From Erythrobacter sp. YJ-T3-07 (GTDB lineage: Bacteria; Pseudomonadota; Alphaproteobacteria; Sphingomonadales; Sphingomonadaceae): a stretch of DNA of 64,000 nt. Where the stretch lies: positions 1,798,001 to 1,862,000 of the forward strand of contig NZ_JAEAGP010000001.1 in assembly GCF_015999305.1 (NCBI RefSeq), in the 5' to 3' direction. Below are positions 39,606 through 48,609 of this stretch, in pieces (position 1 is the first letter of the stretch; each line of letters begins with the position of its first letter). The translations under genes were made by a program, and so were the position numbers. The notes beneath the pieces were generated by a model. That model was not told where the DNA came from and ran no database searches. It saw only the letters and a program-made list of their open reading frames with translations.

Positions 39606-40817
39606 TCACGCCCCGTGCTTGCGGCTCAACTCGCGCATCGCATCGTCCAGCCCGTCGAGCGTCAGCGGATACATGCGGTCGTTGACCAGCTTCTTCATCA
39701 TGCTGGTCGACTGCGAATAGCTCCACTGCCGTTCGGGGATCGGGTTGAGCCACACGGTCGCCGGATAGGTGTTGGTCATCCGCTGCATCCAGGTGGCGCC
39801 CGCTTCCTCGTTCATATGCTCGACCGAGCCGCCGGGATGGGAAATCTCGTAGGGGCTCATCGCGGCATCGCCGACGAACACGATCTTGTAGTCGTGGCCG
39901 AACTTGTGGAGGATGTCCCAGGTCTTGGTCCGCTCCTGCCAGCGGCGGCGGTTGTCCTTCCACACGCCTTCATACAGGCAGTTGTGGAAGTAGAAGAATT
40001 CGAGGTTCTTGAACTCGCTGGTGGCCGCGCTGAACAGCTCTTCGGTCACCTTGATGAAGGGGTCCATCGATCCGCCGACATCGAGAAACAGCAGCAGCTT
40101 GACCGCATTGCGCCGCTCGGGCCGCATGTGGATGTCGAGCCAGCCCTGCTTGGCGGTGCCGCGGATAGTCTGGTCGATATCCAGCTCGTCCGCCGCGCCC
40201 TCGCGCGCGAAGCGGCGCAGGCGGCGCAGCGCCATCTTGATGTTGCGGGTGCCCAGTTCCTTGGTGTTGTCGAGGTTCTTGAACTCGCGCTTTTCCCAGA
40301 CTTTGACGGCGCGCTTGTTCTTGCTCTCGCCGCCGATGCGGACGCCTTCGGGGTGGTAGCCCGAGTGGCCGAAGGGCGAGGTGCCGCCCGTGCCGATCCA
40401 CTTGTTGCCGCCCTCGTGCCGTTCCTTCTGTTCTTCGAGCCGCTTCTTGAGCGTGTCCATGAGCTCGTCCCACGAACCCATCTTCTCGATCTCGGCCATT
40501 TCCTCCTCGGTGAGGAACTTCTCGGCCACCGCCTTCAGCCAGTCCTCGGGAATCTCGACCGGGTTCTGCCCATAGTCGGACATGATCCCCTTGAAGACCT
40601 TGGCGAAAACCTGGTCGAACCGGTCGAGCAGCCCTTCGTCCTTCACGAAGGTAGCGCGCGCGAGGTAATAGAACGCCTCGGGCGTCTGCTCGATCACATC
40701 CTTGTCGAGCGCCTCGAGCAGCGTGAGATGCTCCTTGAGGCTGGCGGAAATGCCCGCTGCGCGCAGCTCGTCGACGAAATTCAAAAACACTGGCAACCGC
40801 TCCTTCAGCAGCTGCAT
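39606..40817 (-). CDS. VWA domain protein (CoxE-like), partner of MoxR
   Basis: 403 residues. The C-terminal half is a von Willebrand A-like domain with MIDAS-type motif LFLDVGGSMD near residue 250; the N-terminal half is charged and helical (about 80-150). Such proteins act with MoxR AAA+ ATPases in assembling or activating complexes. The MoxR gene lies 1.2 kb away on the same strand, separated by an opposite-strand L,D-transpeptidase gene, so the usual moxR-vwa unit has been split. Confidence 0.85.
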   Translation of the reverse strand: MQLLKERLPVFLNFVDELRAAGISASLKEHLTLLEALDKDVIEQTPEAFYYLARATFVKDEGLLDRFDQVFAKVFKGIMSDYGQNPVEIPEDWLKAVAEKFLTEEEMAEIEKMGSWDELMDTLKKRLEEQKERHEGGNKWIGTGGTSPFGHSGYHPEGVRIGGESKNKRAVKVWEKREFKNLDNTKELGTRNIKMALRRLRRFAREGAADELDIDQTIRGTAKQGWLDIHMRPERRNAVKLLLFLDVGGSMDPFIKVTEELFSAATSEFKNLEFFYFHNCLYEGVWKDNRRRWQERTKTWDILHKFGHDYKIVFVGDAAMSPYEISHPGGSVEHMNEEAGATWMQRMTNTYPATVWLNPIPERQWSYSQSTSMMKKLVNDRMYPLTLDGLDDAMRELSRKHGA

Positions 40818-40920
40818 GCGTAGGATGATGGAGGGAATGGGGCAACAGTCCCGCGCTCAATCGCGCCCGGCTGCGCAAATCGCATTGAACCGAATCGCCC
40901 GCCGCCCCATCAATGAAAAT

Positions 40921-41988
40921 ATGGTTAAAGCGGGCTTTACCATAATCAGCTTGGCGACCGCGCTGTGTGCGGCGCTGCTGCTCGTCACGTCGGCAGGGCG
41001 TGTGCTGGAGATTCAGACTTCGGCCAATGCGGCGGAGAATATCGAGTACGTCTCCAACCCCGTGGTCCAGAAGGTGCCGCCGCGGCCGCCGAAGCCAGTG
41101 CCCGCTGCGACCGCGACCAGAGTGGACGGCGCGACGCTGCCCCCGGCGGTTAACGCGGTGCTCAAGTCGGGCGTGCTGATCGTTATCAGCAAGCCATCAC
41201 AGACGATGTACGTGTTCAAGGACGGTGCGCTGTGGAACAGCTCGCCCGTGTCGACCGGCAAGCGCGGGCACACCACGCCATCGGGCATGTTCCCGATCCT
41301 GCAGAAGCGGACCTTCCACCGCTCCAACATCTATTCCAACGCGCCGATGCCGCACATGCAGCGGTTGACCTGGGGCGGGATCGCGATCCACGCGGGCCAG
41401 CTGCCCGGCTATCCCGCATCGCATGGCTGCATTCGCCTGCCCGCCGATTTCGCGCGCGCGCTGTTTGCGCTGACCCGGCCGGAGACCACCACCGTGGTCG
41501 TGACCGACCAGCGCGTCGGCTCGGACGAGACGGCGAGGCGGGTCGCGCTCAACATGCCCAATCCGCTGCCGGGTGCGCGGGGCCATCTGGTCCAGCGACC
41601 CGAGCCGCCGCTGAAGGACATGACGCCGCTACGGGAGAGCGAACCGCGACTGGCGCAGGCTGAAACGACGCAGCCAGGACGGCGGCGCCCCGCGCTGGCC
41701 GAGGCGGCACGCCCGGCTCCGCGGCCGGTCGACCTGCTCGACCAGGCCCGCCCGCGCGCTCGCGGACAGACGATCCAGCTCGCCGCGAAGAGCAGCCCCG
41801 GCGAGGCGGAAGCCTACTGGTCGCGCATCAGCGCGCGCTATCCTGAACTCGGCGAGTACGAGAAGGCGATCATCCCCGCCGTGGTCGACCGGCGGCAATA
41901 TTACCGCCTGCGCGTGACCGGCCCCGGCGCCTTTGCCGCATGCAGCTCGCTCAAGCGCTCGGGCACGGATTGCTTCCCGGTGCAGTAG
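40921..41988 (+). CDS. L,D-transpeptidase (YkuD) with SPOR-like C-terminus
   Basis: 355 residues. An N-terminal hydrophobic segment (about 5-25; signal anchor or signal peptide) is followed by a Pro-rich linker. The YkuD domain (about 75-190) has catalytic Cys170 in S167-HGC with His at HAGQLPG upstream. A low-complexity region (about 215-290) leads to a SPOR-like end (YYRLRVTGPGAFAACSSLKRSGTDCFPV) that could bind denuded septal glycan. It makes 3-3 cross-links or attaches protein to peptidoglycan. Confidence 0.88.
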   Translation: MVKAGFTIISLATALCAALLLVTSAGRVLEIQTSANAAENIEYVSNPVVQKVPPRPPKPVPAATATRVDGATLPPAVNAVLKSGVLIVISKPSQTMYVFKDGALWNSSPVSTGKRGHTTPSGMFPILQKRTFHRSNIYSNAPMPHMQRLTWGGIAIHAGQLPGYPASHGCIRLPADFARALFALTRPETTTVVVTDQRVGSDETARRVALNMPNPLPGARGHLVQRPEPPLKDMTPLRESEPRLAQAETTQPGRRRPALAEAARPAPRPVDLLDQARPRARGQTIQLAAKSSPGEAEAYWSRISARYPELGEYEKAIIPAVVDRRQYYRLRVTGPGAFAACSSLKRSGTDCFPVQ

Positions 41989-42063
41989 CGCCCAGAGAAG
42001 GCTCAGGGCTGCGCGGAAGCCCCCAAGAACTGGTCGGGGACTTCCGCGAGAACAACGTGCCGC

Positions 42064-42909
42064 TCAGCTCTGCCGTCGGCTCATGAAGGCGAGCCGTTCG
42101 AACAGCATCACGTCCTGTTCGTTCTTCAGCAGCGCGCCGTGCAGCGGGGGGATCGCCTTGTTGGGGTTCGCATCCTGCAGCACCTCGACCGGCATGTCCT
42201 CGTTCAGCAGCAGCTTGAGCCAGTCGAGCAGTTCGCTGGTGCTCGGCTTCTTCTTCAGCCCGGGCACTTCGCGGATGTCGTAGAAGATCTCCATCGCCTT
42301 GGTGACGAGGTTCTTCTGGATGCCGGGGAAGTGGACCTCGATGATCTCGCGCATCGTGTCGCGATCGGGGAAGGAGATGTAGTGGAAGAAGCAGCGGCGC
42401 AGGAAGGCGTCGGGCAGTTCCTTCTCGTTGTTCGAGGTGATCACCACGATCGGGCGTTCTTTCGCCTCGATCCGCTCCTGCGTTTCGTAAACGTCGAAGC
42501 TCATCCGGTCGAGTTCCTGCAACAGGTCGTTGGGGAACTCGATATCGGCCTTGTCGATCTCGTCGATCAGCAGCACGGGCAGCTCGGGCGCCTCGAATGC
42601 CTCCCACAGCTTGCCCTTCTTGATGTAGTTGGAAATGTCGTGGACGCGCTCGTCACCCAGCTGGCCGTCGCGCAGGCGGGCGACCGCGTCGTATTCGTAC
42701 AGGCCCTGATGCGCCTTGGTGGTAGACTTGACGTTCCATTCGATCAGCGGCGCGTTCACCGCCTTGGCGATCTCGTGCGCGAGCACGGTCTTGCCGGTGC
42801 CCGGCTCGCCCTTGACCAGAAGAGGGCGGCGCAGCGTCACCGCCGCGTTGACCGCCACCTTCAGATCGTCGGTCGCAATATAGTCTTTCGTGCCTTCGAA
42901 ACGTTCCAT
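42064..42909 (-). CDS. moxR: MoxR family AAA+ ATPase
   Basis: 281 residues. Walker A is GEPGTGKT (37-44) and Walker B LLIDEIDKAD; the sensor region VVITSNNEKELPDAFLRRC includes the arginine finger. MoxR ATPases act as chaperones for metal- or redox-enzyme complexes with VWA partners, here probably the gene at 39606-40817. Likely cytoplasmic. Confidence 0.92.
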   Translation of the reverse strand: MERFEGTKDYIATDDLKVAVNAAVTLRRPLLVKGEPGTGKTVLAHEIAKAVNAPLIEWNVKSTTKAHQGLYEYDAVARLRDGQLGDERVHDISNYIKKGKLWEAFEAPELPVLLIDEIDKADIEFPNDLLQELDRMSFDVYETQERIEAKERPIVVITSNNEKELPDAFLRRCFFHYISFPDRDTMREIIEVHFPGIQKNLVTKAMEIFYDIREVPGLKKKPSTSELLDWLKLLLNEDMPVEVLQDANPNKAIPPLHGALLKNEQDVMLFERLAFMSRRQS

Positions 42910-42980
42910 CTACCGAGCCCTATCAAGTCCTGTTTCGAAACTTGCTAGGGGCCTGCGCGGCGCGCTGCAAGGGGCGGCGC

Positions 42981-44300
42981 CTATTCCTTGAGCGTGAGGA
43001 TGCGCTTGGCGATCATCAGCAGCGCGGTGGTGTCGATCTCGCTCGCGGGGTCCATCTGGCTGATTGCCAGCATGTACCAGCGCCCGTCGCCATCGCGCAG
43101 CAGCCACGAGAGATTGCGCACCCCGGCCTCGGACCCGCCCTTGTAGCCGACATAGCTCCACCCCTCGCGCTCCGCCTCGCTCAGCGCGGTGTTGACGCTC
43201 ATGATCCGGCGCGCGGTATCCTCTGGCAGATCGGCGAGCAGGCGCATCAGGCCCACCTCGTCGCGCATGCTGGCGAACCATTCGATATCCTCGATCAGCA
43301 CCGGCGTGCCCGAGGTGAACACCTCCATTACCCGCTTGCGGATCAGTTCGTCGCTGTCGAGCGTTTCGAGCATCGCGCGCCGCTGCGCCTCGTCCGCCGT
43401 CGCATAGGCTTCCCCCATGTCGCCCGCCTTGATCGAGAACATCTCGCGCGTGGTGAGGAAGGGCAGCGTCTTGCCGCCGCCCGCGTGGCCGCTGGCGCGC
43501 ATCTCCGCCTCGACCGCATCGCGCCCGACCGTGCGTATCACCAGATCGGTCGCAGTGTTGTCGCTGATCGAGATCATCAGGATCGCCGCAGTCTGGAGCG
43601 TCACCGGCGTGCCACTGGGCCAGGTCTGCATGATCCCGCTGGGAAAGCTCTTGGCGTCAAGTGGCACGACATCGTCCCACGCGAGCCGCCCCTCGCTCAC
43701 CGCGCGCGACAGCGCGGCAAGGACGTAGAGCTTGAACGCGGAGCCCAGTGCGTAGGGCTTTGCCGGATCGCCGTAGCTGTAGATCGCCTCACCATCGAGC
43801 GGACCGAACCACGCCGCCGTGCTGCCCGAGAGCGCGGCGATGTCCGCGTCGATCTTGTCCGGCCCGTCATCCAGCTGCTGGAAATCCTGCAGCAGCAGCG
43901 TCTCGACCAGGAAGGGCGCCTGCGCCTGCAGGCCCAGCGGCCCGCTCGCCAGCGCCTTTTCGAAGCGCAGGGTGATTTTGGCCGTGCTGGCATTGACCGG
44001 CTCGACCGTTTCGACGCCCACCGCAGCACCAAACTGCGAGATCATCTGCTGGCTGATCTGCGCGAACTGTTCGGGCGAAACCTGCGCGAGGAACGCGGGG
44101 GCGAACACCTCACTGGCCGGCTTCTCACCATTGATGACCGCGATCACATCGTCCGCGCGCGCTTCGAGGCGGGCCTGCAGCGCAGCCTCCTCGCTAGCCT
44201 CGGTGCGTGCCTGCGCATAGGCCGGGCTGGCGGTTGCGGCGATGCTGGCGGCGGCCAGCGCGGTGCCGATCATCATTGCGCGAAGTGTCTGGATTTGCAT
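42981..44300 (-). CDS. Serine hydrolase of the class A beta-lactamase fold
   Basis: 439 residues with a signal peptide (cleavage near AYAQ, about 30). Residues about 32-145 form an N-terminal domain resembling a Cpi-17-like or DUF domain. The beta-lactamase-like domain has SxxK at S187-AFK, SDN at 246-248 and KGG at 387-389, all in proper order. The large spacing and the extra N-terminal domain differ from secreted class A beta-lactamases, so it may be a D,D-peptidase or esterase-like enzyme. Antibiotic resistance cannot be inferred from sequence. Confidence 0.85.
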   Translation of the reverse strand: MQIQTLRAMMIGTALAAASIAATASPAYAQARTEASEEAALQARLEARADDVIAVINGEKPASEVFAPAFLAQVSPEQFAQISQQMISQFGAAVGVETVEPVNASTAKITLRFEKALASGPLGLQAQAPFLVETLLLQDFQQLDDGPDKIDADIAALSGSTAAWFGPLDGEAIYSYGDPAKPYALGSAFKLYVLAALSRAVSEGRLAWDDVVPLDAKSFPSGIMQTWPSGTPVTLQTAAILMISISDNTATDLVIRTVGRDAVEAEMRASGHAGGGKTLPFLTTREMFSIKAGDMGEAYATADEAQRRAMLETLDSDELIRKRVMEVFTSGTPVLIEDIEWFASMRDEVGLMRLLADLPEDTARRIMSVNTALSEAEREGWSYVGYKGGSEAGVRNLSWLLRDGDGRWYMLAISQMDPASEIDTTALLMIAKRILTLKE

Positions 44301-44403
44301 GCTGGTTCTCCCCTTGCGGTTGCCTAACGATTTGCGTGACAAAATTTGCACGACTGGGCGAAATGGCTACACGCCGTCGCTCAGATTTCTCAGGATTCCC
44401 GAT

Positions 44404-45630
44404 ATGCCCACCGAACAGATCACCATCGCGACCACGCGCGGCTACGAACTGGCGGGTGCGCTCGAAATGCCGACCGGGCTGGTGCGCGGGGCGGCGGTGT
44501 TCGCGCATTGCTTTACCTGCACCAAGCAGAGCAAGGCGGCGGTCGAGGTGACGCGCGCGCTCGCCCGGCAGGGGATCGCGACGCTGCGGTTCGACTTCAC
44601 CGGGCTGGGCGGCAGCGGCGGCGATTTCGGCCGCGCGGGCTTTGCCAGCGATATCGAGGATCTGGTCGCCTCCGCCGATCATTTGTGCACCCGGTTCGGC
44701 GGGCCGATCCTGATGATCGGGCACAGCCTGGGCGGGGCGGCGGTGCTCGCCGCGGCGGACATGATCGGGCATGATCGGATCGCGGGCGTGGCCACGATCG
44801 GCGCGCCGTCCGACGTTCCCCACGTGCTCGGAAATATCAACGGCGATCTCGCCGCGATCGAGCGGGACGGGCAGGGCGAGGTGACCATCGGCGGGCGTGC
44901 CTTCCACCTCAGCCGCGAATTCCTCGACCGGACCCGCGCAATCGACCTGCCCGAGGTGGTCGGTCGCCTGCGCCTGCCGATCCTGATCGCCCATTCGCCG
45001 ACCGACCAGATCGTGGGGATCGAGAATGCCTCTGCGCTGTACGAGGCAGCGCGTCACCCGAAGAGCTTCATCAGTCTTGGCGAGGCGGATCATCTGCTGA
45101 CGAAGGCGGACGATGCGCATTTCATTGCGGACATCATCGCCGCGTGGGGCGCGCGCTATCTGCCGATGAAGGCGGACTGGCCGCATCCGGAGAACGGCGT
45201 GGTCGTGTGCACCGGCCACGGCAAGTTCGGCACCGAGGTTCACACCCCGTCGCACCGCTTCGTCGCCGACGAGCCGCGCGGCCATGGCGGCGACGATACT
45301 GGCCCCACGCCCTACGACCTGCTGGGCGCAGCGCTGGGCACCTGCACCGCGATGACGCTGAAGATGTACGCGGATCGCAAGGGCCTGCCCTTCGAGGGCG
45401 CGCGGGTGGCGGTGACGCACGAGCGGGATCACGGGCGCGACTGCGACCATTGCGAGGAAGACGACGCGAAGGTCCAGGCGCTCCACCGTGAGATCACGCT
45501 TCTGGGTGACGATCTGACCGCCGAGCAGCGCGACCGGCTGATCGAGATCGCAGACAAGTGCCCGGTCCATCGCACGCTCGAAGGCACCCTGCACATCCAT
45601 ACCACGCGCGGCGAACAGGCCTGGGGATAG
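44404..45630 (+). CDS. Bifunctional alpha/beta hydrolase-OsmC fusion
   Basis: 408 residues. Residues 1-250 are an alpha/beta hydrolase with nucleophile elbow GHSLGGAA and a possible DRT/His triad; residues about 265-408 are an OsmC/Ohr-like domain with the cysteines CTAMTLKMYADRKG and KCPVHRTLEG. This two-part family occurs widely; it may hydrolyse and then detoxify peroxidised or esterified substrates. The ATG at 44404 is chosen because earlier codons are antisense to the serine hydrolase leader. Confidence 0.9.
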   Translation: MPTEQITIATTRGYELAGALEMPTGLVRGAAVFAHCFTCTKQSKAAVEVTRALARQGIATLRFDFTGLGGSGGDFGRAGFASDIEDLVASADHLCTRFGGPILMIGHSLGGAAVLAAADMIGHDRIAGVATIGAPSDVPHVLGNINGDLAAIERDGQGEVTIGGRAFHLSREFLDRTRAIDLPEVVGRLRLPILIAHSPTDQIVGIENASALYEAARHPKSFISLGEADHLLTKADDAHFIADIIAAWGARYLPMKADWPHPENGVVVCTGHGKFGTEVHTPSHRFVADEPRGHGGDDTGPTPYDLLGAALGTCTAMTLKMYADRKGLPFEGARVAVTHERDHGRDCDHCEEDDAKVQALHREITLLGDDLTAEQRDRLIEIADKCPVHRTLEGTLHIHTTRGEQAWG

Positions 45631-45644
45631 GGCGGGCTGGCGGG

Positions 45645-46217
45645 TCACGCCGCCTCCAGCTCCTCGGCCTGCCGCTGCAGCGCCTTCGCGGCACGCAGGT
45701 TGAGCCAGATGACGAAGCCGAAGAAGGCAAGGGTCGCACCCAGCGGCAAGCCGATATTCTCGATGATCTCGCCAACCGGGCGCACACCGATCGCCTTGAT
45801 TGCGACCGTGCCGTAGACGCCCAGAACGCCGGGCAGAAGCGGGCCGATATACCACAACGGAACGGTGCGCAGCGCCTCCACCTGGCGCCGGTACTGCGCG
45901 ATCAGGTGGCTGCGGCAATCCTGCTCGGGCCGGCGGCGCAAGGTCGATGCGCGCAGGTGCAGGTTCCACATGACCGCGAGTGTGCCGACGAACATCAGCA
46001 CCATCGCGCCCGCCATCAGCGCTTGCCCGGCAGCGGCGAACAGCAAGAATGCGGGCACCTCGATGCAGAGCAGCAAGACACCTGCCGCATATTCGAGCAA
46101 ATTGCGGCGACGGATCGTCCGCTCAAAGCCCGTGCTGCGTTTCATGAATTCCTCCGGGTTGGTGAAGGTTTCGGCAGCGCCCTCGGCCTGCCAGATTTGC
46201 TTGAGATCATCGGTCAT
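45645..46217 (-). CDS. Membrane protein coupled to sigma-factor gene
   Basis: 190 residues with four hydrophobic helices in two pairs (about 43-65, 70-90, 118-140, 155-175) and charged ends. Its start lies inside the last codons of the sigma gene (overlap about 11 bases), so translation is coupled. An anti-sigma role is plausible by position, but no zinc-binding anti-sigma domain is visible. Confidence 0.7.
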   Translation of the reverse strand: MTDDLKQIWQAEGAAETFTNPEEFMKRSTGFERTIRRRNLLEYAAGVLLLCIEVPAFLLFAAAGQALMAGAMVLMFVGTLAVMWNLHLRASTLRRRPEQDCRSHLIAQYRRQVEALRTVPLWYIGPLLPGVLGVYGTVAIKAIGVRPVGEIIENIGLPLGATLAFFGFVIWLNLRAAKALQRQAEELEAA

Positions 46218-46728
46218 GGTCGATCTCCGGAAGTTCGAATTGCGCGGCGAGTTTCTCCCTCAACCGCGAGAGGCGGGTGGCGACCGCGCCGCTGGACAGG
46301 CCGGTAACCTCCGCGATCTCCGCCCCCGAATGGCCTTCGAGCCACAGCAGGATCACCTGCGCGTCGAGCAGGGGGAGTGTGCGGATGATGGCGTGGAGGC
46401 GTTGGAGCGCGTGGGTCTCTGCCTGCGCAGCCTCGCCTTCACCGGTCGCGATCAGGCTGTCGAGTTCGTCGATGTCGACGGTGGCAGGCTTGCGCGCATC
46501 GCGCCCGACATGATCCGCCGCGACATTATGCGCGACGCGGAACACCCAGGTCTTGAGCGCGCAGTTGCCGTCGAAGCGTTCGAAGCTGCGCCACAGCTCG
46601 AGGTGGATATCCTGCTCCAGATCGCGCGCCTTGTCGGCATCGCGCTCCATCGCGCGGGCAAGCCGGGCGATCGCGGGAGCGAATTGCTCGCCCGCCTGGT
46701 GGTAAAGTGTGGTCTGTTGCCCGCTCAT
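46207..46728 (-). CDS. ECF-type RNA polymerase sigma factor
   Basis: 173 residues. Region 2 (about 18-75: DLEQDIHLELWRSFERFDGNCALKTWVFRVAHNVAADH) and region 4 HTH (about 118-160: AEIAEVTGLSSGAVATRLSRLREKL) are present and joined by a short linker, as in ECF sigmas. It is coupled to a downstream membrane protein gene. A Pho-box-like repeat lies 62 bases upstream of the start, between it and the divergent gene. Confidence 0.9.
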   Translation of the reverse strand: MSGQQTTLYHQAGEQFAPAIARLARAMERDADKARDLEQDIHLELWRSFERFDGNCALKTWVFRVAHNVAADHVGRDARKPATVDIDELDSLIATGEGEAAQAETHALQRLHAIIRTLPLLDAQVILLWLEGHSGAEIAEVTGLSSGAVATRLSRLREKLAAQFELPEIDHDR

Positions 46729-46789
46729 GTCCCTTTAGTCGGCGAACGGCGGGATTTCTTACAGGCCTTTGCAAAAAAGCTTCCAGCCA

Positions 46790-46817
46790 TTGTCAGAATC
46801 CTGTCAGCCATTGTCAT
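46790..46817 (+). promoter_or_regulatory. Pho-box-like phased TGTCA repeats
   Basis: TTGTCAG-AATC-CTGTCAG (46790-46807) matches the PhoB box plan of two CTGTCAT-like heptamers 11 bases apart; a third TGTCA follows 10 bases later at 46812. The three cores at 46791, 46802 and 46812 lie on one face of the helix. The 12-mer CAGCCATTGTCA is also directly repeated at 46784 and 46805. Orientation points to the plus-strand gene at 46877, but the divergent sigma gene could also be controlled. Confidence 0.5.
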
Positions 46818-46876
46818 TTGCCCCGGACATCCACGCGTTCGATGGTGCGCCACGCAACCATCGGAGAAAATGCGCC

Positions 46877-47269
46877 ATGCGAGTCACCCCCTTCGTCCTG
46901 ATCGCCGGCAGTCTGATCGGCACCGCCAACGCGCAATCGTCCGATCTCCCGACGGGCAATCTGGACTGGGACCTAGCCGCGCCGATGGTCCGCCAGAAGG
47001 CCTACGAACGGGTTATCAAATGCGCCGGAGTCGCGAAGGGTGACGAAATCCTGTCCGACAGCGAGGCGGACAAGGCGCGCTACAAGCAGGACATGAACGA
47101 CCTGATGATCTATGCCCGCACGGTCTCGGGCAAGCAATTCGCCGACATGGTTCCAGATCTGGCCGCGCAGACCAAAGCCTATTTCGCCGTGCTTGAGAGT
47201 GGCGACACCGCCAGGGGCGCCGCATTCAAGGGCGATTGCGCAATGGTGCTGAGGGCCGCCCGCGAATAG
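46877..47269 (+). CDS. Small exported protein of unknown function
   Basis: 130 residues with a signal peptide (cleavage near ANAQ, about 20). Mature part helical, with two Cys (CAGVAKGDE and DCAMVL). No domain recognised. The ATG at 46877 was chosen because it begins the signal peptide. It lies 60 bases downstream of Pho-box-like repeats and is convergent with an alpha/beta hydrolase lipoprotein gene. Confidence 0.65.
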   Translation: MRVTPFVLIAGSLIGTANAQSSDLPTGNLDWDLAAPMVRQKAYERVIKCAGVAKGDEILSDSEADKARYKQDMNDLMIYARTVSGKQFADMVPDLAAQTKAYFAVLESGDTARGAAFKGDCAMVLRAARE

Positions 47270-47312
47270 GCTGACCGGTCGTTCGCAAGACCGCCGGGCG
47301 AGCGGCGGGCAT

Positions 47313-48530
47313 CTAGTCGGCGACGGGGAAATCCGGCGTCCACTCGATGCATTCCTTGCCCCGCTCGAAGCGCGGGTCGCGCACCAGTCGCCACGCCTTG
47401 CGCTGTTCATCGAGGACCACCTCGCTACGCCAAGGCGTGCGCGCGTCGCCCGCGAGGAAAGCGCGCAGGTCCGCCCGGCCGGTGCAGGATTCGAACACGT
47501 CGGAGTGGCGCATCAGATCGCGCTCTGGCCCGGGGCTGGAAGATGTGTCGATGATCGTGACCTTGTCGCGCGGGCGCGCCGCGTGGCACGCTTCCTTCCG
47601 ATCGTCGCCGATCTCCCGGTCCGCGTAATTGACCGCATATTTGCAGTCGGTGCTGCCCAGCCTGGCATAGCCATGCGCGAAGCGGGACAGCCGGATGGGA
47701 AGATCGCGCGCCGATGCGTAGATCACGATGTCGCGCCGCTCTGCCACGGGAGTGTCGGGCTGCCCGAAGGTCGATAGCTGATCGATCTCGCCATCGTCGC
47801 GCAACACCCGATCACGATCGACATCGGGGGACACGATCACCAGGCGTTTCACGTGCCGGCCAAGTTCGGGATAGCGGGCGTCGAGGTCGAGCACTGACTG
47901 GATCAGCGTCCGCCCGCCCATGCTGTGCGATACCAGCGTGATGTCGGATGCCCGCTGCGCAAGATCGACCAGCATCCGGCTGTGGTACTGCTGCGCCCAG
48001 CCAATGCTCGCTTCATCGTAGAGATAGCTTTGCCCCCGCGCGCGTGAGGGCCAGGAGACAACCACGGTCGGCACTGCGAATTCGAAGGATCGCCGCACAT
48101 TCTCGCCCCGTCGCAGGGCATCGCGATAGGTGTTGTTGTATCCGTGGAAATAGACCGCAAGCTTCCCCGCACTGCCATTCTCGGCAGAAACCGCCCTCTC
48201 GATCGCGCCCAGCCACGCGCCCCGGTCGGCGAAGCGGCGGGTATCGTCCGACTGTGCCGGGTCGCTGTCCGGTCCGGTCAGCTCGGCCTGCGCGAAGGTG
48301 AGTCCGCGATGGCTTCGATAGGTGGAAAAGGCCAGCGTGCCCTGCCGACAATCCGGCAGGCTGCTGGACATCACGAACAGATCGGTCGCGTCGACCTTGG
48401 CAGGATCGATTTTCGGACAGGTCTCTTCAGGTTTGGCCAACCACAAGGCCGGGTCCGGCGCAGGAATACCGCAGGCCCCAAGACCGACCGTCAGGCCAAT
48501 ACCCGCCACAGCTGTGTGCAGACGTACCAT
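47313..48530 (-). CDS. Alpha/beta hydrolase lipoprotein
   Basis: 405 residues with a lipoprotein signal (GLGAC, Cys about 20). The alpha/beta-hydrolase fold of the DUF900 type has the nucleophile elbow SHSMGG and an oxyanion-side HGYNNTY motif. An AGGAG ribosome-binding site precedes the ATG at 48530. Likely periplasmic or outer-membrane esterase/lipase-like enzyme; the substrate is unknown. Confidence 0.82.
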   Translation of the reverse strand: MVRLHTAVAGIGLTVGLGACGIPAPDPALWLAKPEETCPKIDPAKVDATDLFVMSSSLPDCRQGTLAFSTYRSHRGLTFAQAELTGPDSDPAQSDDTRRFADRGAWLGAIERAVSAENGSAGKLAVYFHGYNNTYRDALRRGENVRRSFEFAVPTVVVSWPSRARGQSYLYDEASIGWAQQYHSRMLVDLAQRASDITLVSHSMGGRTLIQSVLDLDARYPELGRHVKRLVIVSPDVDRDRVLRDDGEIDQLSTFGQPDTPVAERRDIVIYASARDLPIRLSRFAHGYARLGSTDCKYAVNYADREIGDDRKEACHAARPRDKVTIIDTSSSPGPERDLMRHSDVFESCTGRADLRAFLAGDARTPWRSEVVLDEQRKAWRLVRDPRFERGKECIEWTPDFPVAD

Positions 48531-48609
48531 CGCGCGTTCTCCTCGGAGAAAAGGCGACCCTGCTGCCAAACCTAAAGTGCGAGGCCCTCAGATGCCATAC
48601 GCATTTTCC

